Assembly: GCA_022969175.1 (NCBI GenBank)
Contig: JALJPB010000039.1
Coordinates: 1-41,533 of the forward strand
DNA length: 41,533 nt
Direction: 5' to 3'
DNA from: Colwellia sp.
GTDB lineage: Bacteria; Pseudomonadota; Gammaproteobacteria; Enterobacterales; Alteromonadaceae
The notes under the pieces were generated by a model. The model did no database searches and had not been told where the DNA came from. It saw only the letters and a list, made by a program, of their open reading frames with translations. The position numbers and the translations under genes were made by a program. Below, piece after piece: positions 7,074-15,938 of the stretch (position 1 is its first letter; every line of letters starts with the position of its first letter).

Positions 7074-8486
7074 TTAAGCGGTAAGGTGTCTAACCCTAAA
7101 CGTTCGGCCTTTTAATTTACCCTTTTCTAATTTTCTTAACGCTAATTTTAAGGCACTCTTTTCTACAGCAACATAAGCCCAATTATCAAGGACACTTATT
7201 TTTCCTACTTGGGCTCCTTTAATACCATTTTCTCCGGTTAAAGCGCCAAGAATATCACCAGGTCTTACTTTCTGCTTTTTACCACCATCAATTTGGATCG
7301 TGGCCATTTTTCCTGATATTGGCTTTTGATCTAATACACTTAAATCAGGTAGTGCTTCACCTTCAATTACTTGGTCAAGATAATCTTCAAGTAAACCAAC
7401 TTTATAACTTTCTTTATCACTAAATAAAGAACAAGCCACGCCTTTGCTACCTGCACGCCCTGTGCGACCAATTCGATGAACGTGAATTTCACTATCACGT
7501 GCAATGTGATAGTTAATAACCACATCTAAATCATCTATATCCAACCCTCTCGAGGCAACGTCAGTAGCGACTAAAACAGCAACGCTTTTATTGGCAAAAC
7601 GGATTAAAGTTTGATCTCTGTCGCGTTGTTCTAAATCACCATGTAAAGCTAATACACTAAAGCCATAATCATCTAGCTGGTCAGCGACCTCTTGTGTTTC
7701 TTTTTTAGTATTACAAAAAATAACGGCTGATTGCGGATTATGAGACATTAATAATAAACGAACGGCTAATAATCGCTGCTCAGTATCTTCAACTTTATAA
7801 AAATGCTGCTTTATCGTCGAGTCATCATGAGTCGATTCAACTTTAGCCATAACCGGATTAACCATGATGTTTTTAGCTATTGTTTGAATTTGCTGTGGGT
7901 AAGTAGCACTGAACAATAAAGTTTGACGCTGTTTTGGCGATCGCTCAACAATATTATCTAGGGCGGCTTGAAAACCCATTTCTAACATACGGTCTGCTTC
8001 ATCTAAAATCAAAATTTCTAAATGGTCTAACTTTAATGTGCCCTTGATAACGTGTTCTTCAACTCTCCCAGGTGTACCAACGATGATATGAGCACCATGT
8101 TCAAGAGAGCCAATTTGTGGTCCAAACGGTGTACCACCACATAACGTTAGCACTTTAATATTATGAATTGCCCGAGCTAATTTCCTGATCTCTTTTGCGA
8201 CTTGATCGGCTAACTCTCTTGTTGGGCATAAAATGAGTGACTGAATTCTGAAACGTTTTACATTCAGCTTTTGAAGTAAACCTAAACCAAAGGCGGCTGT
8301 TTTACCTGAGCCCGTTTTTCCTTGCCCAATAACATCTTTACCCGCAATGATGTCTGGCAGGCTTAATGCTTGAATAGGTGTCATGGTTTGATAACCTAAA
8401 GAGGATAAATTTTTTAATAAATCAGTATTTAAGTTTAAAGATGAAAAGTCAGTAGCTTTATTTGAGCTCAAGGGAGTATCCTTCAT
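7074..8486 (-). CDS. dbpA: ATP-dependent RNA helicase DbpA
   Basis: 470-aa DEAD-box helicase. The Q motif TPIQ is at residues 36-39, motif I GQGKTGSGKT at 54-63, motif Ib TPGR at 138-141, DEAD at 162-165, SAT shortly after, and HRIGRTGR in the second RecA lobe. The last roughly 75 residues (MATIQIDGGKKQKVRPGDIL...) form the DbpA RNA-binding domain that recognises hairpin 92 of 23S rRNA, which separates DbpA from RhlE/SrmB/DeaD. It acts in large-subunit assembly. The gene reads away from a small membrane-protein gene; the 165-bp gap between them (8487-8651) must hold both promoters. Confidence 0.92.
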   Translation of the reverse strand: MKDTPLSSNKATDFSSLNLNTDLLKNLSSLGYQTMTPIQALSLPDIIAGKDVIGQGKTGSGKTAAFGLGLLQKLNVKRFRIQSLILCPTRELADQVAKEIRKLARAIHNIKVLTLCGGTPFGPQIGSLEHGAHIIVGTPGRVEEHVIKGTLKLDHLEILILDEADRMLEMGFQAALDNIVERSPKQRQTLLFSATYPQQIQTIAKNIMVNPVMAKVESTHDDSTIKQHFYKVEDTEQRLLAVRLLLMSHNPQSAVIFCNTKKETQEVADQLDDYGFSVLALHGDLEQRDRDQTLIRFANKSVAVLVATDVASRGLDIDDLDVVINYHIARDSEIHVHRIGRTGRAGSKGVACSLFSDKESYKVGLLEDYLDQVIEGEALPDLSVLDQKPISGKMATIQIDGGKKQKVRPGDILGALTGENGIKGAQVGKISVLDNWAYVAVEKSALKLALRKLEKGKLKGRTFRVRHLTA

Positions 8487-8651
8487 TTACAATATTTGAA
8501 CGTGCTGTACTATTAGCGCGCATAATAACAGTAAAGCAGAAATACAACTATCAACAAGTAAACATAGTTGGTAATTATATTTTAAAGCCTGCTTTACCTA
8601 GTTATTTATGCAAAGTAATCGCCCCAATAACGACAATAATAAGACTGATGA

Positions 8652-9080
8652 ATGAATGACAACAAGAACAATTCTTGGCAACAAGAGTGGCAAGTTTTAC
8701 ATAACGATCATGAAAATTATGAGCGTTTTTCCCTGATCATAAAGTTATTAGCAATAACGGTTTGCTGTATTAATCTAATTTTTAACCTGCCATTAACCAT
8801 TTCAGTTTTATTACTACTAACGTTATGGTTACAAGACGCTATTTGGAAAACCTTTCAGGCTAGACTTTCTGTAAGGTTGTTATTGATTGAGCAGAACCTT
8901 GACATTTCACCATCAGAAAATTCAAATAATGGTGCATTTCAGTTATATACTACTTGGCAAGCTCAGCGTTTAAAGTCCAAAGATTTAGTTTTAGAATACA
9001 TTGCCAATGCATTAAGGCCGACGATAATGTTTCCATACGCCATTTTAATACTTATTAATCTGATATTTGTTTTGCTATAA
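8652..9080 (+). CDS. Small membrane protein of unknown function
   Basis: 142-aa protein. A polar N-terminus is followed by hydrophobic segments at about residues 27-44 and 46-60, an amphipathic cytosolic or periplasmic stretch (about 62-115), and a final segment at about 124-142 ending at the stop. No family recognised. An ATG start is present at 8652 but no strong ribosome binding site; a neighbouring out-of-frame ATG lies at 8648. It is followed 31 bases later by the DUF2986 gene on the same strand, and the two may share a transcript. Confidence 0.6.
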   Translation: MNDNKNNSWQQEWQVLHNDHENYERFSLIIKLLAITVCCINLIFNLPLTISVLLLLTLWLQDAIWKTFQARLSVRLLLIEQNLDISPSENSNNGAFQLYTTWQAQRLKSKDLVLEYIANALRPTIMFPYAILILINLIFVLL

Positions 9081-9111
9081 TATATTTGATACTCAAAAAA
9101 GTGGCTGAGCA

Positions 9112-9282
9112 ATGAATAGAAAAAAGAAAATAAACCAAGCATTAAAAAAACGTGTAAAAAAAACCAATTCAAAATTACACACGAGTAATAAACCAAAATA
9201 CATTTCTAAAGCAGATCGAGCTAAAATTGCAGCAGAAAAAAATAGTGAAACCGATAACGACAATGAACAAAGTGAAAGTTAA
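9112..9282 (+). CDS. DUF2986 family small basic protein
   Basis: 56-aa protein beginning MNRKKKINQALKKRVKK and containing KLHTSNKPKYISKADRAK, the hallmark of DUF2986, a small family seen in Alteromonadales and Vibrio. The N-terminal two thirds are strongly basic and the tail is acidic (ETDNDNEQSES), a layout that would suit a nucleic-acid or ribosome-associated role; that is only inference. The stop overlaps the stop of the convergent methyltransferase gene by four bases (9279-9282), and the coding end forms one arm of a perfect hairpin. Confidence 0.8.
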   Translation: MNRKKKINQALKKRVKKTNSKLHTSNKPKYISKADRAKIAAEKNSETDNDNEQSES

Positions 9283-9302
9283 TACTTAACTTTCACTTTG
9301 TT
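9266..9302. terminator. Perfect 17-bp hairpin spanning both convergent stop codons
   Basis: Arms 9266-9282 and 9286-9302 are perfectly complementary around the three-base loop TAC. The left arm encodes the last residues and stop of the DUF2986 protein; the right arm encodes the end of the methyltransferase. No long T-run follows on either side (TTATTGG on plus, CATTGTCG on minus), so termination may be weak or the hairpin may act as a 3'-end stabiliser. Confidence 0.6.
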
Positions 9303-9788
9303 ATTGGTATCTCGACTTTTTCTAATTAATTCATCACTGGCAATCGTGTCATTAGATTTTGCCAGTCGGTCATATAATAAAACATTAACTGATGCGGCTA
9401 AATTCATGCAACCTACTGTTGGTACATAAACAACAGCATCAGCACGATCAATGATCTGCTGAGCAATAGTGCCATCTTCAGGGCCAAAGATATAAATGGC
9501 TTTTTGCGGATGAATAAAATCAGGTAAGGGTATTGCACCTTCAATTAAGTCAACACAGATTATTTTTGTCCCTTTATCAATACTATCAAGTAAACAACCA
9601 ACACCTGTGAGAGGTATTTTTAAACTTACACCTTTAGTATCGGTATTAAACTTTTCAGCCCTTGCATATCGCTCCCCGGTGTAACGAACGGCATCTACTT
9701 GATAACAACCAGCAGCGCGCATTACTGCCCCCACATTCGATGGGCTTTTAGGGTTTGTTAAACCAATAGTAATGTGTTTACTTTCCAT
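9279..9788 (-). CDS. RNA 2'-O-methyltransferase, TrmH/SpoU family
   Basis: 169-aa single-domain SPOUT enzyme. Motif 1 NPKSPSNVGAVMRAAG is at residues 12-27, motif 2 IYIFGPEDGTI at about 98-108, and motif 3 VPTVGCMNLAASVNVLLYDR at about 122-141. Together they form the deep trefoil knot that binds S-adenosylmethionine. The substrate RNA is not shown by the sequence; the N-terminal motif differs from TrmL, so tRNA wobble methylation is not assumed. It ends head-on into the DUF2986 gene with a four-base overlap. Confidence 0.82.
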   Translation of the reverse strand: MESKHITIGLTNPKSPSNVGAVMRAAGCYQVDAVRYTGERYARAEKFNTDTKGVSLKIPLTGVGCLLDSIDKGTKIICVDLIEGAIPLPDFIHPQKAIYIFGPEDGTIAQQIIDRADAVVYVPTVGCMNLAASVNVLLYDRLAKSNDTIASDELIRKSRDTNNKVKVKY

Positions 9789-9830
9789 TAAAAATAATCC
9801 CTTAATTAAGTTTGTTGTTGAGTTGAACTA

Positions 9831-9865
9831 AAAATGTCAACTTCTACTACAGAAGTTGACATTTT
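9831..9865. terminator. Long hairpin downstream of the RND efflux operon
   Basis: AAAATGTCAACTTCT (9831-9845) is perfectly complementary to 9851-9865, with loop ACTAC. On the minus strand, stem and TTTTTAG follow the RND gene stop at 9916, so it probably ends that operon. Confidence 0.65.
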
Positions 9866-9915
9866 AAACGCTAATGACCTTGGAGCAATTTCATTAATAG
9901 TTAACGAATATCAGA

Positions 9916-12900
9916 TCATTCACTTTGACTAAATGAGCCTTTCACTTTTTCTCGCATGGTTTGTATTAACATATAAAAATAAGGCACTAAAATCGTACCA
10001 AATAATGTTGCGGCTACCATTCCAGCAAGTACAGTTAAACCTAATGACACCCTACTTCCTGCTCCAGCTCCCGTTGCGAAAACTAATGGTAGTACACCAA
10101 GAATAAATGATAGTGCCGTCATTAATACCGCTCTAAAACGCATTCTTGCCGCATTTAGCGCGGCATTAAAAATAGTTTCGCCTGCCGCACGCTGCTCCAT
10201 GGCAAATTCAACAATTAATATCGCAGTTTTAGTTGATAAACCTATAAGTAAAACTAAACCTACTTGAGCATAAATATTATTAGCCATACCAACGGTGTAT
10301 AAAGCTAACATTGCACCAAATAACGCTAATGGCACGGCGGCAATAACCGAAAATGGAATGGTCCAACTTTCATATTGTGCCACTAAAAATAAGTAAACAA
10401 ACAATATCGCTAAGGCAAATAATACCGGTGCTAAATCGCCAGCTTCTATCTCTTGTTTAGATTGTCCTGACCATTCAAAAATATAGCCGGCAGGCAATTT
10501 ACTTGCTAATTCTTCCATTACCGCTATAGCCTGTCCTGAAGAATAACCAGGAGCTGCCTGACCAGTAATACTCGCACTTCGATATAAATTAAAGTGAGTA
10601 ATACTTGTAGGACCTAAGATTGGCGTTAATTTAGCGAGTGTTGTTAATGGCACCATATCACCATCTTTATTACGCACATAATAATGACGTAAATCTGAAG
10701 GTTCTTTTCGGTATTCAGTTTCAGCTTGAATTGTTACGCGGTATGTTCGGCCAAACTGGCTGAAATCATTGATGTACAAAGAACCTAACTGCGCCTGTAA
10801 TGTGACAAAAATATCAGAAAGCGATACACCTTGCGCTTTTGCTTTATTGCGATCAACATCTAAGAAGTACTGAGGAACATTCGCTCTAAAAGTAGAAAAA
10901 ACACGAGTCAACTCGGGCCGTTGATTTGCTTCATAAATCAAACCATTCATTACTTGAGCAAGCGCTGCTGGATCTCGTCCTTCACTGTCTTGTAATTTAA
11001 ATTCAAAGCCTGAACTGTTACCCAAACCTGGGATAGGAGGGGGATTAAAGACCATAATCTGAGCGTCAGGCATTGACCAAAGTTGTCCCATTAAACGCGG
11101 AATAACTTGCTTTAATCCAAGTTCAGGCTCAGTACGATCTTCCCAGTCATGTAAGATGATAATACCTAAAGCATTATTTGAACCTGCTCCGCCTAATAAG
11201 GAATAACCAGCAACAGTAATAATATGTTCGACTGCGGGGTCATTGGTGATAATTGGCGATATTTTATCCATAACCGCTTGGGTACGATTACTTGATGCAG
11301 CATCTGGCAGCTGTATATCAACAAATAAATAACCTTGATCTTCCTCTGGTAAAAATGCGGTAGGGACAGAAGCCGTTAACCAACCGGTAGCGCCAAAAAC
11401 AATTAAAACTAAAATGCCAATTCTTAACGCTCTTTTTAAAACGAAATTAACAGTCTTAGTATAGCCCCCGGTTAACTTGACGATACCGCGTTCAAATGGT
11501 TTCAACCACTTCACCGGCTTCATGTTTTTCTCACTTAATAACACAGTACACAAAGCGGGACTTAAGGTTAATGCATTGAGCGATGAAATAAGTACGGCAA
11601 ACGAGATCGTTACAGAGAATTGTTTGTATAACTCGCCGGTAATACCCGGCATAAAACCGACAGGAACAAAAACCGCCAGCAAAACTAAAGTGGTTGCAAT
11701 TATAGGGCCTGAAACTTGTTCCATCGCCTTAGTAACAGCTTCTTTGATGGGAAGTTTTTCTTCTTTTAATATGCGTTCAACATTTTCAATAACGATAATG
11801 GCATCATCAACCACTATCCCTATCGCCAACACTAAACCAAATAAGGTGATGGTATTAATGGAATAGCCCATTAAAATCATAAAAGCAAAAGTACCGATCA
11901 ACGACACAGGAATTGCGAGTGTCGGTATAATAGTAGCTCGCCAGTTTTGTAAAAATAGAAATACCACTAAAATAACTAAACCAACAGCTTGAAAGAGCGT
12001 TACTTGAACTTCTTCCATCGAACGAATAATAAAAGCGGTTGTATCGTAAGGTACAACATACTCAAGTCCGTCAGGGAAGCGCTCAGACAACTCTTTCATT
12101 TTATCTTTCACCAACATCGCAACTTCAGTGGCATTGGCATCAGGTAATTGGTAAATAACTAAAAATGCAGTTTCGTTGCCATCTAGTCTAGCTCGAGTAG
12201 AGTAATCTTCTGCACCTAGTTCAAGTCGAGCAATATCACTTAAACGAACAAAGTTACCATTTGTCTGTGCTCTAATAATGGTTTGACCAAATTCTTCTGG
12301 TGTTCTTAAACGGCCTTTTGCTTGGATGGAGTATTCAAACTGTTGATTAGGTAAGGTTGGACTTGCTCCTAATTTACCTGCAGCAACAATCATATTTTGC
12401 TCTTGCAACGCTTGTTGTACTTCGGCAACAGTAATATTGAGAGAAGCCATGCGATCTGGTTTTAACCATGCTCGCATGCTGTAAGTCATTTCTCCCATAA
12501 CTTCAGCCGATGCTACTCCTTTAATACGGCTTAATGGCTCAACTAAATAATTAGTGGCATAATTACTTAAAAACAGCTGATCGATATTTTCATGCTCTGA
12601 GAATAAATTAACCCCTAATAGCATACTGCTTGATTTTTTCTTAACATCGACCCCTTGTCTTGTTACTTCTGAAGGTAGTGAGCTTGTTGCTAAAGCAACA
12701 CGATTTTGCACATTCACTTGTGCCATGTCACCATCAGTACCTACTTTAAAAAACACCGTAATAACCGCGCTGCCGTTATTAGACGCCGTTGATTCGATAT
12801 ACATCATGTCTTCAACACCATTGACCTGTTCTTCAATGGGTCTGATAACCGACTCTTCAACAACCTGTGCACTTGCTCCAGGGTAGACTGTTGAAATTTG

Positions 12901-13032
12901 TACTTGTGGAGGGGTAATTTCTGGGTACATATTTACCGGTAACAAAGTCATTGCAATTAAACCCGCAAGGGTGATTACAATAGAAATTACAAAAGCAAAT
13001 TTAGGCCGTTCAATAAATGTTTTACTGATCAT
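9916..13032 (-). CDS. RND multidrug efflux pump, inner-membrane transporter (HAE-1/AcrB type)
   Basis: 1038-aa proton-driven efflux transporter. The N-terminus (first membrane helix near residues 10-30), the porter domain PEITPPQVQISTVYPGAS at about 37-54, and GLVLAIGIVVDDAIIVIENVE at about 399-419 are typical of HAE-1 pumps. The proton-relay pair is D409/D410 and the matching Lys lies in LIGLSTKTAILIVEFA near residue 945. It forms the trimer that captures drugs from the periplasm and bilayer. It sits three bases behind the adaptor gene in one operon. No outer membrane TolC-like gene and no TetR-type regulator is adjacent, so both would have to be encoded elsewhere. Substrate range cannot be read from the sequence. 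Confidence 0.93.
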   Translation of the reverse strand: MISKTFIERPKFAFVISIVITLAGLIAMTLLPVNMYPEITPPQVQISTVYPGASAQVVEESVIRPIEEQVNGVEDMMYIESTASNNGSAVITVFFKVGTDGDMAQVNVQNRVALATSSLPSEVTRQGVDVKKKSSSMLLGVNLFSEHENIDQLFLSNYATNYLVEPLSRIKGVASAEVMGEMTYSMRAWLKPDRMASLNITVAEVQQALQEQNMIVAAGKLGASPTLPNQQFEYSIQAKGRLRTPEEFGQTIIRAQTNGNFVRLSDIARLELGAEDYSTRARLDGNETAFLVIYQLPDANATEVAMLVKDKMKELSERFPDGLEYVVPYDTTAFIIRSMEEVQVTLFQAVGLVILVVFLFLQNWRATIIPTLAIPVSLIGTFAFMILMGYSINTITLFGLVLAIGIVVDDAIIVIENVERILKEEKLPIKEAVTKAMEQVSGPIIATTLVLLAVFVPVGFMPGITGELYKQFSVTISFAVLISSLNALTLSPALCTVLLSEKNMKPVKWLKPFERGIVKLTGGYTKTVNFVLKRALRIGILVLIVFGATGWLTASVPTAFLPEEDQGYLFVDIQLPDAASSNRTQAVMDKISPIITNDPAVEHIITVAGYSLLGGAGSNNALGIIILHDWEDRTEPELGLKQVIPRLMGQLWSMPDAQIMVFNPPPIPGLGNSSGFEFKLQDSEGRDPAALAQVMNGLIYEANQRPELTRVFSTFRANVPQYFLDVDRNKAKAQGVSLSDIFVTLQAQLGSLYINDFSQFGRTYRVTIQAETEYRKEPSDLRHYYVRNKDGDMVPLTTLAKLTPILGPTSITHFNLYRSASITGQAAPGYSSGQAIAVMEELASKLPAGYIFEWSGQSKQEIEAGDLAPVLFALAILFVYLFLVAQYESWTIPFSVIAAVPLALFGAMLALYTVGMANNIYAQVGLVLLIGLSTKTAILIVEFAMEQRAAGETIFNAALNAARMRFRAVLMTALSFILGVLPLVFATGAGAGSRVSLGLTVLAGMVAATLFGTILVPYFYMLIQTMREKVKGSFSQSE

Positions 13033-13035
13033 GAA

Positions 13036-14262
13036 TTAGCCCTTTTTAAGTTCAGCAGTTGTTGAGTCATCGACTATGTCTGAAATAGTACCGGTTAAAT
13101 TATCAACCGATTTAATTACTGCCTTTACTTCGACGCCAGGTTTTACTTTTTGCAGACCTTCAATGATTATTTGCTCGCCTGATTTTAGACCTGAATCAAC
13201 TACCCACATGGCATTAATACGTCGACCAAGCACAACATGACGTTGAGTAACCTTGTTATCTTTAACAACCAAGACAAATTTACCTTGCTGATTTTCTTGT
13301 ACTGCCGCCTGTGGCACTAGCGACATTTGTTCTTTTTCTTGGCCTTCTAAAACTAAAGTGACGAATAAGCCGGGTAAAATAATGCCATCAGGGTTATTAA
13401 ACAAAGCCCTTAATTCAACGGTGCCCATGCTTTGATCAATTTTTGTATCAGCAAAGTCAAAAACGCCTGGTTCAGGGTAAAGAGAGTTATTAGGCAATCG
13501 AATGCTAATATTCGCACTCGGCTTCTTGATTCCTTGTTCTTGTTGCTCTTTTCTGTGCTCTTGCACATAAGAAATGTACAGGCTTTCTTCTACTTGAAAA
13601 CTTACATGCATCGGGTCTGTCAGTGTTAATGTTGCTAAAACATCACTTGTTGGCCCAACCACGTTACCAACATTATAATTAACTTTACCGATACGACCAG
13701 CAAATGGTGCAGTAATGGTGGTGTAACTTAAGTTTAATTCAGCTTTATCAAGTGCCGCTTTTGCTACTCTAACTGACGCTTTAGTTTGTGCTTCATTGGT
13801 GATCAACTTATCCAAATCAGACTGAGAAATAAAACCATCTGCTGCAATCTCTTTTCCACGTTTCAAGTCTCTTTCAGCGCCATTAGCTCCAGCAACTTTA
13901 CTGGTTAAATCAGCTTTGGCAGAGGCAACGGAGGCAAGGTATTCTGCTGGATCTATCTTTAATAACACTTGACCAGCTTCAACTCTAGAACCTTCCCTAA
14001 AAGATCGTTCTAATAACTCACCTTCTACACGAGCACGTAAATTAGCCTCTTTAGATGCAACTGTCCGTGCAACAAATTCACGGTATTGCCCTATTTCCTG
14101 GGTATTAATTTGATAAACAGAAACGGCAGGTGCAGGGGCAACTCGTTGAGTAACTTCAGCTTCCCCACATGCAGCTAAAACTATTGTAGAAAAACTTATC
14201 GCTAATATTGTTGATAAACTTAATTTTGATTTACAATTAGCTTGAATATTTTGCGGCATCAT
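13036..14262 (-). CDS. RND efflux periplasmic adaptor (membrane fusion protein, AcrA type)
   Basis: 408-aa lipoprotein adaptor linking the RND pump to an outer membrane channel. The start at 14262 was preferred over the ATG at 14289 because AAAGGAAG lies 7 bases upstream of it. It gives a signal peptide with lipobox LAAC (Cys32). Domains follow in family order: barrel-sandwich hybrid with LRARVEGELLERSFREGSRVEAGQVLL-type lipoyl half near 55-85, an alpha-helical hairpin to about 160, the second lipoyl half TITAPFAGRIGKVNYNVGN near 180, then beta-barrel and membrane-proximal domains. It is transcribed first, away from the thioesterase gene; 14290-14500 is the shared promoter region, in which I see no clear operator. 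Confidence 0.9.
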   Translation of the reverse strand: MMPQNIQANCKSKLSLSTILAISFSTIVLAACGEAEVTQRVAPAPAVSVYQINTQEIGQYREFVARTVASKEANLRARVEGELLERSFREGSRVEAGQVLLKIDPAEYLASVASAKADLTSKVAGANGAERDLKRGKEIAADGFISQSDLDKLITNEAQTKASVRVAKAALDKAELNLSYTTITAPFAGRIGKVNYNVGNVVGPTSDVLATLTLTDPMHVSFQVEESLYISYVQEHRKEQQEQGIKKPSANISIRLPNNSLYPEPGVFDFADTKIDQSMGTVELRALFNNPDGIILPGLFVTLVLEGQEKEQMSLVPQAAVQENQQGKFVLVVKDNKVTQRHVVLGRRINAMWVVDSGLKSGEQIIIEGLQKVKPGVEVKAVIKSVDNLTGTISDIVDDSTTAELKKG

Positions 14263-14500
14263 CAATGCACTTCCTTTAGTGGTGTTCATATGTGTTTTAA
14301 TCGTCGATTATGGCACTTGCCAGCACTAAATACAGCAGGTAATTGTTAATAAAGCAACGCTAAGTTGTTAAAATAGGTAATTTACGGCGTTTATTTATTC
14401 GTTAACTAGTTTGTGCCCACTATTTACTATTAATGCTATTAAATACTGGGTACATTATTAGCAATATAGATACTTTAGATTTACAACCCAAGGAATAAGA

Positions 14501-14977
14501 ATGAACAAACCTCAACGTGACATCACCTTACGATTTTTAGCTGAGCCTCAGGATGTTAATTTTGGTGGAAAAGTACATGGTGGTGCAGTAATGAAGTGGA
14601 TAGATTTAGCCGCTTATGCTTGTGCGGCAGGATGGAGTGGTCGTTATTGTGTTACCGCTTATGCGGGTGGAATTAGGTTTGTTGCACCAATACATGTTGG
14701 CTCTTTAGTAGAAGTAGAAGCTAAGGTGATTTACACCGGAAATTCTTCAATGCATATTGCGTTAGAAGTGAATGCTTGTGATCCAAAGTCGCTAAATCGT
14801 CGGTTAACTACCCACTGTATTGTTATTATGGTGGCTGTTGATGAAACCGGTCAAAAGATAACAATCCCGAGCTGGGTACCTGAATCAGTTAGTGATATTA
14901 AACAACATGAAGCGGCTGTAAAGCTAATGGAAATGCGTAAACACATTGGTGAAGAAATGCAGATATTTGTTGATTGA
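14501..14977 (+). CDS. Acyl-CoA thioesterase, hotdog fold (YciA/BFIT-like)
   Basis: 158-aa hotdog-fold protein. The segment NFGGKVHGGAVMKWIDLAAY at about residues 20-39 matches the helix and catalytic region of acyl-CoA hydrolases (acidic residue Asp35 in that helix). The strand VTAYAGGIRFVAPIHVGSLVEVEAKV follows, as in YciA. It would hydrolyse fatty acyl-CoA to free acid and CoA; chain-length preference is unknown. The ribosome binding site AAGGAAT is well placed. It is divergent from the efflux operon, with no evident functional link. About 136 bases separate it from the cyclophilin gene. Confidence 0.85.
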   Translation: MNKPQRDITLRFLAEPQDVNFGGKVHGGAVMKWIDLAAYACAAGWSGRYCVTAYAGGIRFVAPIHVGSLVEVEAKVIYTGNSSMHIALEVNACDPKSLNRRLTTHCIVIMVAVDETGQKITIPSWVPESVSDIKQHEAAVKLMEMRKHIGEEMQIFVD

Positions 14978-15113
14978 TACATAGTACAACATAGAGATTA
15001 CAATACCGTTACACCTTGGCTATTAAATTACTGGTTGTTTATTAACGAAAAGCTTATTATCCATGCCAACGTTTTATTGTTCAAATTTTATTTATTACCC
15101 TTTGTGAGGAAGT

Positions 15114-15854
15114 ATGTTCAAAAATCCAATTCAGCGATTCATCAAATCAGCACTGCTATTAAGTACGGTCGCACTTTCAACATCAGCATTATCTACAGAA
15201 GTTACTTTTTATACTTCGGCCTCAGACAGCCCAATAGTAATTAACCTATTTGACAACGCCACCCCTAAAACGGTAGCTAATTTTTTATCGTACGTAAATG
15301 ATGGCTCTTACGATAATACGGTTGTTCATCGCAGCGTTCCTGGTTTTGTTGTTCAAGGAGGCGGATATGTATTTGAAGGCTCTTTGAATTTAACCAAGCT
15401 ACCAACAAAAACCTCTGTTGTTAATGAACCGGTATATTCTAATCGCCGTGGCACGATTGCTATGGCAAAAATTGGTGGTCAGCCAAACAGTGCAACCAAC
15501 CAATGGTTTTTTAATTTAATTGATAACCATAATGCATTAGATGCGACAGAGAGCGGCTATACTGTATTTGGACAAGTTATAGAAGGTATGGATATTGTTG
15601 ATAAAATCGCAGGTTACGCCACTTGTAATTCAATACCAACCATTGATTTCGATTGTTCTGCAGACAACGTTCCTGGCGTTGAAAATCTAGTAACAATTTA
15701 TAGCGCTACTATTTCAGATACATCTATAGACAGTGCTAATGGCCTTAACCCTATTGAAAACACCTTAATTGATGCTAAAGAAGATAGCGGTGGTAGCTCA
15801 AGTATTTTAGCTTTATTTGCTTTGAGCTTCTTAATATTTAGGCGTAAAAAATAA
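15114..15854 (+). CDS. Exported cyclophilin-type peptidyl-prolyl isomerase with GlyGly-CTERM tail
   Basis: 246-aa protein. A signal peptide at residues 1-28 (cleavage near ALS/TE) is followed by a cyclophilin domain to about residue 205. It has NLFDNATPKTVANFLSYV, the FVVQGGG strand (PGFVVQGGGY), and the NSATNQWFFNL active-site segment, with Gln and Phe in the usual places. The C-terminus carries GGSSS, a hydrophobic stretch ILALFALSFLIF and RRKK: the GlyGly-CTERM sorting signal processed by rhombosortase in Vibrio, Shewanella and relatives. This implies cell-surface sorting, not free periplasmic PpiA. AGGAAG lies just before the ATG, unusually close, so initiation may be modest. Confidence 0.88.
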   Translation: MFKNPIQRFIKSALLLSTVALSTSALSTEVTFYTSASDSPIVINLFDNATPKTVANFLSYVNDGSYDNTVVHRSVPGFVVQGGGYVFEGSLNLTKLPTKTSVVNEPVYSNRRGTIAMAKIGGQPNSATNQWFFNLIDNHNALDATESGYTVFGQVIEGMDIVDKIAGYATCNSIPTIDFDCSADNVPGVENLVTIYSATISDTSIDSANGLNPIENTLIDAKEDSGGSSSILALFALSFLIFRRKK

Positions 15855-15889
15855 ATTAATTATTTTTTATAAATTCCAATTCATACGAC

Positions 15890-15917
15890 AAAAAAAGGAG
15901 CATATAGCTCCTTTTTT
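15890..15917. terminator. Bidirectional Rho-independent terminator
   Basis: GGAGC (15897-15901) pairs with GCTCC (15907-15911) around ATATA. The stem is extended by A-run/T-run pairs, giving T-tracts on both strands. It serves the cyclophilin gene (plus) and the hibernation-factor gene (minus). Confidence 0.85.
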
Positions 15918-15938
15918 ATTGTTAACTTTCTGCACTCT

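Noticed and set aside
8462..8659. 65-codon plus-strand frame ahead of the small membrane protein
   Set aside because: It overlaps the dbpA start and the next gene, has no ribosome binding site and no family resemblance.
8963..9196. 77-codon minus-strand frame across the DUF2986 start
   Set aside because: Antisense to two plus-strand genes, of which DUF2986 is recognisable.
11477..11866. 129-codon open frame on the plus strand opposite the RND pump gene
   Set aside because: It lies wholly antisense to a strongly conserved gene and looks like no known protein.
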